From: Theocolax elegans | Taxonomy: Eukaryota > Arthropoda > Insecta > Hymenoptera > Cerocephalidae | Assembly: GCA_026168455.1 (NCBI GenBank) | Contig: CM047429.1 | Span: 6,351,125-6,415,124 of the forward strand | Length of the DNA stretch: 64,000 nucleotides | Direction: 5' to 3' | Part shown: positions 1-9,809 of the stretch, piece by piece | How positions within the stretch are numbered: position 1 is the stretch's first letter | How the letters are laid out: every line of letters begins with the position of its first letter | Notes under the pieces: model-generated | Databases searched by the model: none | What the model saw: the letters and a program-made list of their open reading frames with translations, nothing else | What the model was told of the DNA's origin: nothing | Made by a program: the position numbers and the translations under genes

Positions 1-510
1 CGTCGCCGATAATCCAGGGACCTACCTGCGCCGACATTCGAAATCCGTACCCTTTATAATATATAAGTAATACATTTTTTTACACTATTAAAGCAAGCAA
101 AAATAATAATCAATATTAAAAATAATAATATTAATAATAACAATAATAGAAAATATTAATGTACTCTTCGGAGAAACGGGATGAGACACTGCTTGACGAA
201 TATTGACAAAAAAGGCAAAGAGCCACTCGTGTTTTTAAAAAATTAGAATTTGCCAACATTTTATCGAAAATTTAGAGTTACGATTGAATGATTTTTTTGA
301 TGAGGCCAAAATTTCGTCTAGTTCTTATTTCTCCCATAACTTTTGATCATATTAAAATATTTGAACTTCTTTTTTTCATAACATATCTACTCGACCTCAG
401 CTCTCTTTTAAAATTTAGTTTCTATGTACATCTTTAATTGTTTCCAAGTTATAAGCGTTCAAACTCAAGGGTTTTTTTGCCAAAATTTTTCATCATTTGC
501 TTATATATAT
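1..510. other. AT-rich sequence without a recognised gene
   Basis: No open frame, repeat structure or RNA gene could be recognised. The sequence is AT-rich and ends in a short TA run directly before the LTR start at 511. Confidence 0.5.
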
Positions 511-1441
511 TGTTACAATGTGCTTTGCACATATCAAGAACGAGTTATAGAACCCCTGGCGAACACCTACCTACCCGTACAAGCTATACGAGTCCCTAGC
601 TAAACCTACCTACCCATATACGTTTTCCCAGCTACCTACCCGCACATCAGCTTAATCCTGCCTACCCTCACATACTAAAAACCCTTTCCCAAGCACGGCA
701 CACAATCACTGAGGTGGTCCTGGCGATAAGGACCTTGGGCGAGCTTAGATTATCAGGTGGGCTCCTCCGAGTCTGACACTGCAGGCAGGATACTCTAAGG
801 GAGGCGACCATGAAGCCTCCAGGACTCTCCGAAGCCTCACAGGACAGCAGTCAAGGCGAAGAGGCAGTATCCAGGCAGTAAGCAGGAGAACCTCCAACTC
901 CAAGCAAGATACAGCTGTAAACAAGATACTTAATAAGAGCAAATACGCAGTAAGAGGGTAAGGGACAAGGAAGAGGATAAACAGCAATAGGCACAAGAAA
1001 AAGACAAGGAAATACATGTACAGCTGTATATAATCACTACAGCTGTACCAGAAGCAGCATAGGACAGATTGAGGTTAGGATGCTGTACACAAACAACGTG
1101 TACAGCAGACCTCTTAAATAAGCAAATCTACAAATAAGCATATTGGCGTAAACCTCACGGCAAAGTAGTTACCTGGAGCCGTAAACGCAGCGGAAATCAG
1201 TAACCGAGGTCAACGTCGTCGAGGAGAGAGAGGTGACTCGGCCCCGAGCAGCAAAGCGGCGGCGGGTGAGTTTCGTACCTGAAACTCGCACCGTACTAAT
1301 TAGTTGAAGAACGCAAGAAGGAACAATTTACTAGTTACCTGGAAGGAAGTTATACCGCATATCCGAGAGATCCTGAACGGATGACTCGTTTTTAGTGCCG
1401 AGAAGCCAAATCTGGTCCTGTGCCTCGAATATCGGAGAGAC

Positions 1442-1476
<35 letters not shown>

Positions 1477-1762
1477 AACAGCTTCCCAACTAAGCGTCCC
1501 GGATTCTTCGCAAAGATTGGTGTTTGATTACCTCTCTCTGCTGACGGTACCGCCGAGTACCGAACTATGTATGTGTGATTTCCTGGTCCCATCCTTCTCC
1601 CCTTTCCTTCTCCTACAGCGAACCGGAACGCTATCAGCGGAGCGCAGCTCCAAGTAATCAGCGATAACCGGCGATTTATTTCTAGTAATATATATCTATT
1701 TTGTTAATGTTGAATTGCTGACCCTTATTAACCTGCACCCTGATCCCCAGTGCAGCGTTACA
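511..1762 (+). repeat. 5' LTR of Gypsy element 1
   Basis: The segment begins TGTTACAATG and ends CAGCGTTACA, so it has the TG...CA ends of an LTR. It is followed one base later by a sequence matching a tRNA-Lys primer binding site. It is 1252 bp, long for an insect Gypsy LTR but not unusual. It contains a (GA)n run. No second copy was found downstream, so the 3' LTR is missing and the 5' boundary cannot be checked by LTR alignment. Confidence 0.6.
1445..1475. repeat. (GA)n microsatellite inside the LTR
   Basis: An uninterrupted GA dinucleotide run of about 31 bp. Confidence 0.9.
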
Positions 1763-1763
1763 T

Positions 1764-1778
1764 TGGCGCCCAACGTGG
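1764..1778 (+). promoter_or_regulatory. primer binding site, tRNA-Lys type
   Basis: TGGCGCCCAACGTGG lies one base after the LTR end. It is complementary to the 3' end of metazoan tRNA-Lys(CUU), which ends in the acceptor stem plus CCA. Primer binding sites of this type are common in retroviruses and Gypsy elements. This is where minus-strand cDNA synthesis would start. Confidence 0.7.
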
Positions 1779-2861
1779 TTGTTTATTGATTTTAAGGGAT
1801 CTTTTGCTTTTCTAATTAGTAGCAGCATTAAAGTGGCGTACAGCAATAGAAATTTTTTTTGTGCATACTAAAAAGCGAGCGAATAAAACCATTGTAAGCG
1901 TCGAAGCGCGACGCAAAAAGGCGGCCATATTGCCCTTTTCCTTTCCTGCAGCAAGCTCGCACACACACCGGCAGAAGCCGGTCGGCCATTTTGACGGCCA
2001 TTTTTAGCAAGTAATAATTGAGTACGTGCACGGAAATACAATTTTGTTTGTTCTTTTAAATAATATTTGCACTGCTTTGGATATATTTGGTTATGAATAG
2101 TTGTTTTTTTTTGGGTACGCTGGTTAAATATATATAAAAATAAGTCCTTCCCTCTCCTTCTAACCCATACAGCTACAATAACCAAGTATTAATAAATTCT
2201 TTGTATGCTTCTATAAGAGAATAAAATTTTTATTGTTTTTCTTTTAAAAATGTAGTACACATAATTGATAATAAATTTGCATTTTAAATGTATATAATTT
2301 TTTTAGAAGCATAATTTTTTTGTTAAGCATATTAATTTCCTTTGACTATATATAATACATATTGATGCTATTTCATGTTCCCCTTGCTATTATCACGTTT
2401 GATTAAATTGTATTTTTGCTATATTAAACAATTAACGCCTATTGAATTAACACACACATTTTGCTTTTATTTATTTATTGTCAACATAATAAATAATAAT
2501 AATTAAAATTTGTTGATCTGCTATGCCCATTGCAACAAAAATTTAATTTCTCCCTAATCGCTCCCCGTTAATAATAGTTAGTGTATATAAATTATACTGA
2601 ATAATTTTTGTTTATTCTTTTTTTTTCTTTTATTGTTTGCGGTGCTTAGTGAAAAGTGAATCTGAATTAATTAGCTTAGCTTGAAAATTGTTTTTTTTTC
2701 TTTTCATTGGTATTTTTTGATTTTTGCTTGGTGTGTTTAATTTACATTAGATATAATTAAACAAGAGAAAAGAAATTTAACTGCAATCGAGCTAAAAAGA
2801 GCTATTAGTAATAGTATTTATTTAATTATTAATATACATAAGCTACAGTAAATTAATCAAA
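1779..2861 (+). other. untranslated leader of Gypsy element 1
   Basis: A long AT-rich leader lies between the primer site and the first gag ATG. Short frames on the opposite strand have no recognisable content. Nothing else is seen. Confidence 0.45.
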
Positions 2862-3677
2862 ATGTCTCACAACGGTGATGATCTTGATTCAATTTTGGGA
2901 GAAGAATTATGGGTGTTACAACCAGCAATAGGTGCTGGTGTAATACAACGCAGCATTAATAATACCAGTGATGGTAGAATCACGGTATACGCGAGCAATA
3001 TCGGAATAAACATAGACGCGGATAGCAAAATTATTAGAGATAGGTTAGCTAGGTACAAAATTAGACGTAATTTCGGACCATCGTCTGCTGACTGGAATGC
3101 AGCAGTAGACGAGGCTAACCCAATTATAGAAACACATTTGTCACTAACGCATTCAGAAAGAGAAAATATCTCCAATATCCCAATAGATACAGCTCCAGAA
3201 AGAAGTAGTAAAGCAAGACGGATACTGTATATTCAATTGCCAACCGGTCAATCAAAAGGGCAATACCGAGATCCAATCTCCATAATTAATGAGAATATGT
3301 TATCATTACCGGAAATGGAAAACGGATCGGAAATGCAATCGGTTGTAAGGGAAAACAGCAACGCGAGAAAAAATATGCAGAGAAATAACGAAAGTTTAAG
3401 AGTAAGCAGCGCAGCTAATCGTCCTCAAGCACAATCTACAGCATATAGATTGTGTCCACCGTCACCAGTCTGCAATAATTCGATGATGGAATTAGCGACC
3501 CAAGAGTCAAGAGTCAGCCAGGCACACGGAAGCAGACCTAACCCAAGAAGCAGTACACATTTGAGCAATGTACATAGGAATGTACAGAGTGTCCATTGGG
3601 AAGACGATGGAGTTACAGAACCCAACGTCCCAAAAGAGAAGACGCAAAATAAGGACAAAGAGCTCGAAAATAAATAG
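2862..3677 (+). CDS. Gypsy element 1 gag, N-terminal part
   Basis: An open frame of 271 codons starts at ATG in the context AAAATGTC. It encodes a polar, Asn/Ser/Arg-rich protein without cysteine knuckles or membrane segments, as expected for the poorly conserved front of a Gypsy capsid polyprotein. I assign it to gag by position only: it follows the LTR and leader and precedes recognisable gag C-terminal sequence at 4333. The frame closes just before a 630-bp foreign unit (3694-4323), and the central capsid region that should follow is missing. The gag part is therefore broken even though this frame is open. Confidence 0.5.
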   Translation: MSHNGDDLDSILGEELWVLQPAIGAGVIQRSINNTSDGRITVYASNIGINIDADSKIIRDRLARYKIRRNFGPSSADWNAAVDEANPIIETHLSLTHSERENISNIPIDTAPERSSKARRILYIQLPTGQSKGQYRDPISIINENMLSLPEMENGSEMQSVVRENSNARKNMQRNNESLRVSSAANRPQAQSTAYRLCPPSPVCNNSMMELATQESRVSQAHGSRPNPRSSTHLSNVHRNVQSVHWEDDGVTEPNVPKEKTQNKDKELENK

Positions 3678-3693
3678 GATGAACAATTCAGAC

Positions 3694-3784
3694 GAGGAAA
3701 ATTTCTTTGGCTTGTGGAGATCAATAAATTTATTTATCATAAAACTTATAATATAAACAAGCAATAAATTCACAAATTTTCAAA
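3694..3784 (+). repeat. 91-bp direct repeat, copy 1
   Basis: Starts GAGGAAAATTTCTTTGG and ends TTTTCAAA. It matches 4233-4323 in all but one position, 539 bp away. Confidence 0.95.
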
Positions 3785-3981
3785 TTATACGGAATTAGAT
3801 CACGAAAATGCCTTATGTGACAATATTCTGACGATTAAGACATTAGTTCTATGTAAGTGCGTTAGGGGGCTACCTGTTAATATGTGGCACTTAATAAAGT
3901 TTGCTATCGGTAGGGCATATATATCTCATGTCTTCCTCGTCGGGATAGAGCTGATTTTCAAAATTTTGTATATCTTTCATC

Positions 3982-4048
3982 TGTATCTAGAGACGAGATG
4001 CCTGGACTCTACTGATGAGCCCACCAGGCATACTCAGGGCGAAATACA
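3982..4048 (+). ncRNA. type III hammerhead ribozyme
   Basis: All consensus parts are present and in order. Stem III is TGTA (3982-3985) with TACA (4045-4048). The cleavage triplet is ATC, with cleavage after C3987. Stem I is TAGAG (3988-3992) with CTCTA (4007-4011). The core CTGATGA is at 4012-4018, stem II is GCCC (4019-4022) with GGGC (4037-4040), and the core GAAA is at 4041-4044. Every stem pair is Watson-Crick. Loop I contains ATGCCTGG (3998-4005) and loop II contains its exact complement CCAGGCAT (4024-4031), so a kissing-loop contact of up to 8 bp is possible. Loop I-loop II contacts are known to speed natural hammerheads. Self-cleavage is predicted, not shown. Stem III is short, which may limit activity of a monomer. 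Confidence 0.9.
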
Positions 4049-4232
4049 ATAAATTTTCTTTTCTTTTCTTATTTTTTTTTCGTCTTTTTAAGTTTTTATT
4101 AATTTTATATTACAATCAAATAAATTTTATATTTTTTTTTTGACTTAGCTTGTCTTAGTGTTTTTTCAAACACTCATCCTGTGAGGTTTCTATAGTGGCT
4201 GGTATTAATACAGTCCGCCTTACTTGAGTTGT

Positions 4233-4323
4233 GAGGAAAATTTCTTTGGCTTGTGGAGATCAATAAATTTATTTATCATATAACTTATAATATAAACAAG
4301 CAATAAATTCACAAATTTTCAAA
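4233..4323 (+). repeat. 91-bp direct repeat, copy 2
   Basis: Second copy of 3694-3784. After it the sequence returns to Gypsy gag. Confidence 0.95.
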
Positions 4324-4332
4324 CTACAATAT

Positions 4333-5157
4333 GGGACCGAGGAAAGACAGAGCCAGCTTAGACAAGCTATTGAAAATCCCACACAAGGACCGAATGAGGA
4401 TATTTCCACGTACCTCACTAAGCTACGAGGCATGCTAGATCAGGTTAAACCAACAATACCTCAATACGAACAGCTAGATAGAGCGTATCGGAACCTGCAC
4501 CCCAGTTATAGAACTAAAATCGAAAGACAACATTTCGATAATTTTATACAGCTGCAGCGACTTGGTGAAAAGGAGGAAGCAAGACGTTTAATGGATGAAA
4601 CGTACAAACCTCCACCAGTCATTCAAAATTACGGCCTAGCAAAGTATGCATATGTTGATCCTATATAAACAAAAACACGCAAATTAGCAGCAGTTTCCTC
4701 AGAGCCGAGCGAAAATTTTGTAGTACCCCTAAAGTCCATAGCACCCATAGCTACCAACCCACAAAAGAAAATACAGCACCAATACTCATGGAAGCCGAAC
4801 AGCCCCCAAGCAGCTAGAAAATATGCACCACCCGTTAAGCAAGAACATAAGCAGCAGCACAGCGAAGCCGTAAATAATAACAAAAATAGCAGATATTGGC
4901 AGCGAACACAAGGAAGTGAGCCAAAGGCTCAATCACCGAAAAAGCAGGAATTTAAGTCAAATAAATTCAGCATACCAAATTACGTAGTGCAAAAGCCAAT
5001 TCACCCAAGGAAATTCAAAGAACCATGCTATAGGTGTAATAAACTTGAATGTCCAGAATCTGCAACGTGTCGTAATTGCGGTGCTCAAGGCACAAATTAC
5101 GCAAACTGCAGCTTCTATAAGAACAGAAGCCAGGGAAACTACAGCCAGAGAAAATAG
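4333..5157 (+). pseudogene. gag: Gypsy element 1 gag, C-terminal part
   Basis: The frame beginning at 4333 reads as the back half of an insect Gypsy gag: a helical capsid end (around QAIENPTQGPNEDISTYL), a KPPP-type linker and a cysteine-rich nucleocapsid region near 5026-5110. The knuckles are degenerate: the second has CX2C...C spacing (CRNCGAQGTNYANC) but its histidine is replaced. One in-frame TAA at 4666-4668 interrupts the frame, which otherwise runs to TAG at 5155-5157. The related gag of element 2 (54145-56014) shows the same order and a similar proline motif. The capsid centre is absent because the hammerhead unit sits where it should be. Confidence 0.75.
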
Positions 5158-5159
5158 AG

Positions 5160-6835
5160 ACCCGTATTTTCTCACCCAAACACCCAAAAGAGTCAATACC
5201 CTCCCACGTAGCAGCAAATAATTCCCTAATACAGCAAATACCCAGCATCGATCCACGTCATTTCTTTAACATAGAGTTGAACGGACAAAAACTTACAGCT
5301 TTACTTGATGATGGGTCAGTGCCCTGATTAATTAGGCGAGGAATGAGTAGAGTATTACAGCATAAATTGCGAAAATCCAGCAATTCAGCCGTTAAAGTAG
5401 CAGATGGTACAGCAGATGGTGAAACTATTATAATGCCCTTCCAAGTAGCAGACTTATGGCAAAGATCCTAGTTGCTTACCCGCCCTAGCAAGCATAGGAG
5501 GATTGAAACGAGCTACACCGGAACAAGAAAAGAGATTACAGCAGCTATTAAACGAAATGATTCCCCAACACCAAAAACGCTAAGTGTAACTAACCTAGAT
5601 TCCCATAAAATCGATGTGCAGGGTGCTGAACCTATTCGTCAACGAAACCGTCGTTATTCGCCAAGGATGTTGCAGGCTGGATACGAGGAAATCGATAGAA
5701 TGCTAAAGGAAGGTATCATAGAACCTTCAGAAAGCCCGTGGTGCAGCTGCCCAATTATAGTTCCGAAAGCAAACGGAAAATACCGCTTTTGCATAGATTT
5801 CCGGCAGGTTAACGCTGTTACCAAGAAAATAGCGTAATCTATGCGCAATATGGACGACATTCTCGATCAGCTGAGAGAAAGCCGTTACATTAGTAAGTTT
5901 GATTTATCGCAAGCTTACCACCAAGTCCCTTTAGCCCCAGAAAGCCGCGAAATTACAGCCTTTTTACTTCCCGGTAACGGATTATTTCAGTTTACCCGAG
6001 TCCCCTACGGCCTATCAAATGCACCTGCAATTTTCCAGAAAATGATGGACAAGCTTATAAAGCCAGAATGGGAGCCAAACGTATTCGCATATCTGGACAA
6101 TATAATTATTACAGCCAAAACCTTCGAGGAACACCTAAAATGGTTAAGAATAGTACTAACCGCCCTCAAAAAGGTAAACTTGCAAATTAATAGAGAAAAG
6201 TCCGAATTCTGTTGCGCGGAAGTAACTTATCTAGGATATATTATTAATGAATATGGCCTCAAAACAAATATAGATAAGATACGACCGATACTAGAGTATC
6301 CAGCCCCAACCAATTTAAAGCAACTCAGACGTTTTACTGGCTTAATTGGTTGGTATTCAAGGTTTATCGGGAAATTAGCCGAATACAGAGCACCGTTAAA
6401 TTATTTAACGTGAAAGGATGTCAGATGGCAATGGCATCAAGAACAGCAGGATGCATTCGAGAAAATGAAGCTAGCACTTACCCAAGCCCCTGTTTTAGTC
6501 TGCCCCGATTTTTCTCTTCTCTTTACCCTCCAAACCGATGCTAGCGACTATGCTATAGCCGGTGTGCTTACCCAAGAAATAAATGGTGAAGAACACCCTA
6601 TATATTACGTTAGCCGTACACTGAGTAAACGGAACGTAATTATACGGTGACAGAGAAGGAGAGTTTAGCCGTTTTGTGGTCTATTGAAAGACTCAAAGGT
6701 TACCTTCAAGGCGAAGAGTTTACCGTGGTAACAGACCACCATAGCCTTCTCTGGCTTCATAACATCAAGGATTTGACAGGCAGATTGGCTCGATGGAACA
6801 CAATCCTGCAAAATTATAAATTTAAGTTTAGTTGA
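5160..6835 (+). pseudogene. pol: Gypsy element 1 pol (protease, RT, RNase H)
   Basis: The frame lies -1 relative to gag, the usual Gypsy arrangement. A protease motif ALLDDGS occurs near 5301-5318 (consensus DTGA/DSGA). RT follows with the LKEGIIEPS and YRFCIDFR blocks, the SKFDLSQAYHQ block and RVPYGLSNAP. The catalytic box reads AYLDN instead of YLDD, so the second catalytic aspartate is lost. The RNase H motif TDASDYAIAGVL lies near 6537. In-frame stops occur at 5325, 5469, 5835 and 6411, and there is a frameshift near 6648. Coding ends in RNase H at about 6835, so the integrase is absent. The copy is dead on several counts. Confidence 0.88.
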
Positions 6836-6840
6836 ATCCA

Positions 6841-7275
6841 AATGAATACCTCGAGTACTTGCATAACGAAATGCAAGGAATGTATTCAGTATCGGTAAAA
6901 AAGGTTGAAGTAAAATGAATACGACGAGTACTTGCATAACGAAATGCAAGGAATGTATTCAATAAAGGTAAAAGGATGAAGCAAAACGAATACGACGAGT
7001 ACCTGCATAGCGAAATGTAAGGAATGTATTCAGTAAAGGTAAAAGGATAAAGCAAAATGAATACGACGAGTACCTGCATAGCGAAATGTAAGGAATGTAT
7101 TCAGTATCGGTAAAAAAAGGTTGAAGCAAAATGAATACAACGAGTACTTGCATAGCGAAATGCAAGGAATGTATTAAGTATCGGTAAAAAAAGGTTGAAG
7201 CAAAATAAATACAACGAGTACTTACATAGCGAAATGTAAGGAATGTATTTAGTGAAGGTAAAAGGCTCTAGTTGC
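6841..7275 (+). repeat. six-copy tandem repeat of about 73 bp with hairpins
   Basis: Units start with an (A)TGAATAC-like motif at 6844, 6917, 6988, 7059, 7133 and 7207. Each contains an inverted repeat such as CTTGCAT..ATGCAAG around the hexamer AGCGAA or AACGAA. One unit has CTTACAT with ATGTAAG, a compensatory change. A further hairpin CTGCAT..ATGCAG lies at about 7298-7316. The array begins immediately after truncated RNase H, so it may be tied to the loss of the 3' end of the Gypsy element. Confidence 0.85.
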
Positions 7276-8202
7276 GTTTTAGATGGTATAGTCCGCTGCA
7301 TAGAGAAATGCAGAAATAAGTGTATTTATAGTATTATTCACTGCAGTAAATGAATGAAGTAAACGGTACAAATCACTACATTGTATAATACAAAAGTAAT
7401 ATTTTAAATGTAACGCAATCTGTTGTATGCCTTTTTTGATTAAAACCTACTGACTACAAATTGTTTCCGCAATTAATATTTAAAATATATATTTAAAATA
7501 TATATTTTGAGCAATCTGCTTAAAATTTTTCAGATTTTTAATTTAATATTATAAATATCATTTTTATTTTGAGATGCAGATTCCTATGATTTGGGTCTGA
7601 CATCCCGTCAAATAAATAAAATATACTAGTATTACCATCTATTTTGAGGTTATATTACATTACTGATACAATTATCGATAATTGTTGAGTTTGCAACCCC
7701 AATGGTTTTTGTAAAATAATGCCATGCACAAAAAGATGTTGGTAAATGAATATGATAGGTGGAATGTACGATTAGCGCCATCTACTGTAAGCTTATAGCG
7801 TAATATAATGTTACAACGGATGATGGCGCTGCTAGTACATTACAGTTTACTACATTACCTACGCTTCGTCGATAGTTTTTCGCTATGACACCCCCTTAAT
7901 TGACTTATTATGAAATGTTAGTCTGCAATAAATAAATAAGTAAATAAATAAATAAACCAATGAATGAATGAATGGATGAATAAATGAATAAATAAATAAA
8001 TAAATAACTTTTTTACAACTTTTTTGGTTTTTGGTTTAAGTGTATAGTACTATTTATTTCCGAGTTAAAAACGAATTAATTGGAAGTAATTTTCATTGAA
8101 ATTATTATTGGATGTCGCGTAACTTTCGTCAAAGTGGCTATTGACAAGTAATAAATTAGCTTTTTTTAATTTTTACATTACAAAACATATACTTAAGTTA
8201 AG
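7276..8202. other. AT-rich intergenic sequence
   Basis: No coding region was recognised. It contains AT palindromes near 7480-7505, a region with two GCGCCATC-like motifs in opposite orientation (7775-7840), and a tetranucleotide run of the TAAA/TGAA type at 7928-8010. Confidence 0.5.
7928..8010. repeat. (TAAA)n/(TGAA)n microsatellite
   Basis: Imperfect tetranucleotide repeats with interspersed TGAA and GTAA units. Confidence 0.85.
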
Positions 8203-8475
8203 ATGAGTTTCGTTTCCCGGACGCCAAGTACTCCTCTTGTAAGTACTCGCTTTGCATCTAGTATTATTGATTGTATTAATCCATAATGTTAGAATCCCTT
8301 AAATGTCCTGTTTCAGAGTGTGGTTGATGCAACTATCAGGATTGTAGCTAACGTTGCTACTCTTCTTTTATCCAAAGCCTCGCACTTACGAACAACATGG
8401 CATACCATCTACTACTTTTTTCGAGAAAACTTACATATTGGTCTAATTACCTTTCATGTTTCTAATTTGTGGTAA
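8203..8475 (+). CDS. possible short two-exon gene, unrecognised
   Basis: ATG at 8203 opens a 12-codon exon ending at 8238 before a good donor (GTAAGT). An acceptor TTTCAG at 8311-8316 allows a second exon, 8317-8475, that stays open for 52 more codons and ends in TAA. The predicted 64-residue product matches no family I recognise. It has a mildly hydrophobic centre and no clear signal peptide. The hAT element lies 5 bp after the stop. The splice signals are the only support, so this could be chance. Confidence 0.22.
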
Positions 8476-8479
8476 TTGG

Positions 8480-8487
8480 CTTGTGTG
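8480..8487. repeat. 8-bp target site duplication of the hAT element, left
   Basis: CTTGTGTG, identical to 16604-16611. Confidence 0.9.
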
Positions 8488-9402
8488 CAGGGTTGTAAGT
8501 ACTCGAATCATTTCGAGGAATAGAATCCTTAAAAATCCATAATCAATTTTAATTTTGGATTTTCATTTACTGCGAATCCTAATCTCGCTTGATTATATGA
8601 TTCTCAACTTTATCGAATCATAAGATCCAAGTGATTTAAGTATTTTCTGTCACATACAATCACAACTCCTTTTGATTTTTTGATTATATTTATTGAAAAT
8701 CATAAATACTAATGATTTTTGGATTTTTAGTTTTAATGAATCGCAAATACCGGTGACTTTAGGAGTTTTTCTTTCTAAGATTCACAAATACTAATGAATT
8801 TATGAGTTTGTTTTTCACGAGTCAAAAATCCGTTTGATTTTGTAATTTTTATTTTTGATGACAATCATAAATACCGACGATTTTATAATTTTACGTATTT
8901 CGAATAAAAGAATCATGATGATTTTTTTTCCTTTTTCATATACGAATCATTAATTTCATTTATTTTATGTTTTCTCGTAAAAGCGAATAAAATTCCTTTG
9001 ATAGTTGTAATACGATTTATTAATGATTCTCGAGCTACCTGGACTATTGTTGTTAATTTTAAATTTTATTGGATTGTTGTTAATTTTAAATCCGTTTTTG
9101 TTATTAAAAGCTTTTTTCTTACATTGAGCACAAAATACTACTTGCTTTCCCTATTTACGGGGCGCAATATCACACTTTTCAATTGTTATGTAAAAAAAAA
9201 TAAAGGTTCGTTTTAGCTGTATATAGGGCTAGTGCCGCGTACCCATACTTGCCTCGGGTGCGCGACACGCGCCCCTTGATGTACCTAGTGCTTAGTGAAA
9301 TAAATTCAGAACAAAACAAATGTGGATGCGTGTGTGACAATTAATGCGGGTATTTATGAGCTTATTTGTGCGTTCGGTAAATTTATTTATAAGTGCTTTT
9401 GT

Positions 9403-9533
9403 GTGCGTATGTATGCGCGAGTGCGTAAATACGTATATGTGTGTGTGAATGTGTGTGACTTTGTGAATATGTGTGCGAGTATGGGAATATATGTGTGAGT
9501 GAATGTGTGTGTGTGTGTGTATGTGTTTGTGTG

Positions 9534-9590
<57 letters not shown>
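9403..9590 (+). repeat. (GT)n microsatellite, left part
   Basis: An imperfect then nearly pure GT run with TGTA/TGTT variants. It continues on the far side of the R1-clade element at 13376, so the element split one microsatellite. Confidence 0.9.

Positions 9591-9625
<35 letters not shown>
9591..9625 (-). other. poly(A) tail of the R1-clade element
   Basis: A run of about 35 T on the + strand marks the reverse-transcribed poly(A) end. It adjoins the GT repeat. Confidence 0.85.
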
Positions 9626-9809
9626 CCGAAGAGGTGGAGAAATGCTTAATGCACCATGACTGGAGCCATGCGAGACTCCCCGTGTGTGGGACTCTCCTAC
9701 CGATGGATGTCGATAGGCATACCCACTAAAACTCCACTTCTTTTCTTACCTTTATTCCCCCGCGGAAACGGCCGCAAGGCATTACTTCGCGGGGGGAGGC
9801 ACGGCTAGA

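Larger units (their letters stand above)
3694..4323 (+). mobile_element. 539-bp unit plus 91-bp partial second copy, retrozyme-like
   Basis: The first 91 bp (3694-3784) are repeated with one mismatch at 4233-4323, so the segment is 1.17 copies of a 539-bp unit. The unit carries a complete type III hammerhead ribozyme about 290 bp in, no open frame, and T-rich tracts after the ribozyme. It separates the N-terminal and C-terminal parts of a Gypsy gag. Overlength direct repeats around a hammerhead are the layout of retrozymes, small non-coding retroelements that spread through circular RNA. That label is an inference: no target duplication or primer site was found, and a local duplication of an ordinary sequence is the main alternative. 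Confidence 0.55.

Noticed and set aside
6836..7301. Several overlapping minus-strand frames (FAMQVLVVFILL-like)
   Set aside because: They arise from translating the 73-bp tandem repeat and have no independent support.
9471..9729. Cys/Val- and Phe-rich frames through the GT and T runs
   Set aside because: Translations of a microsatellite and a poly(A) tail.
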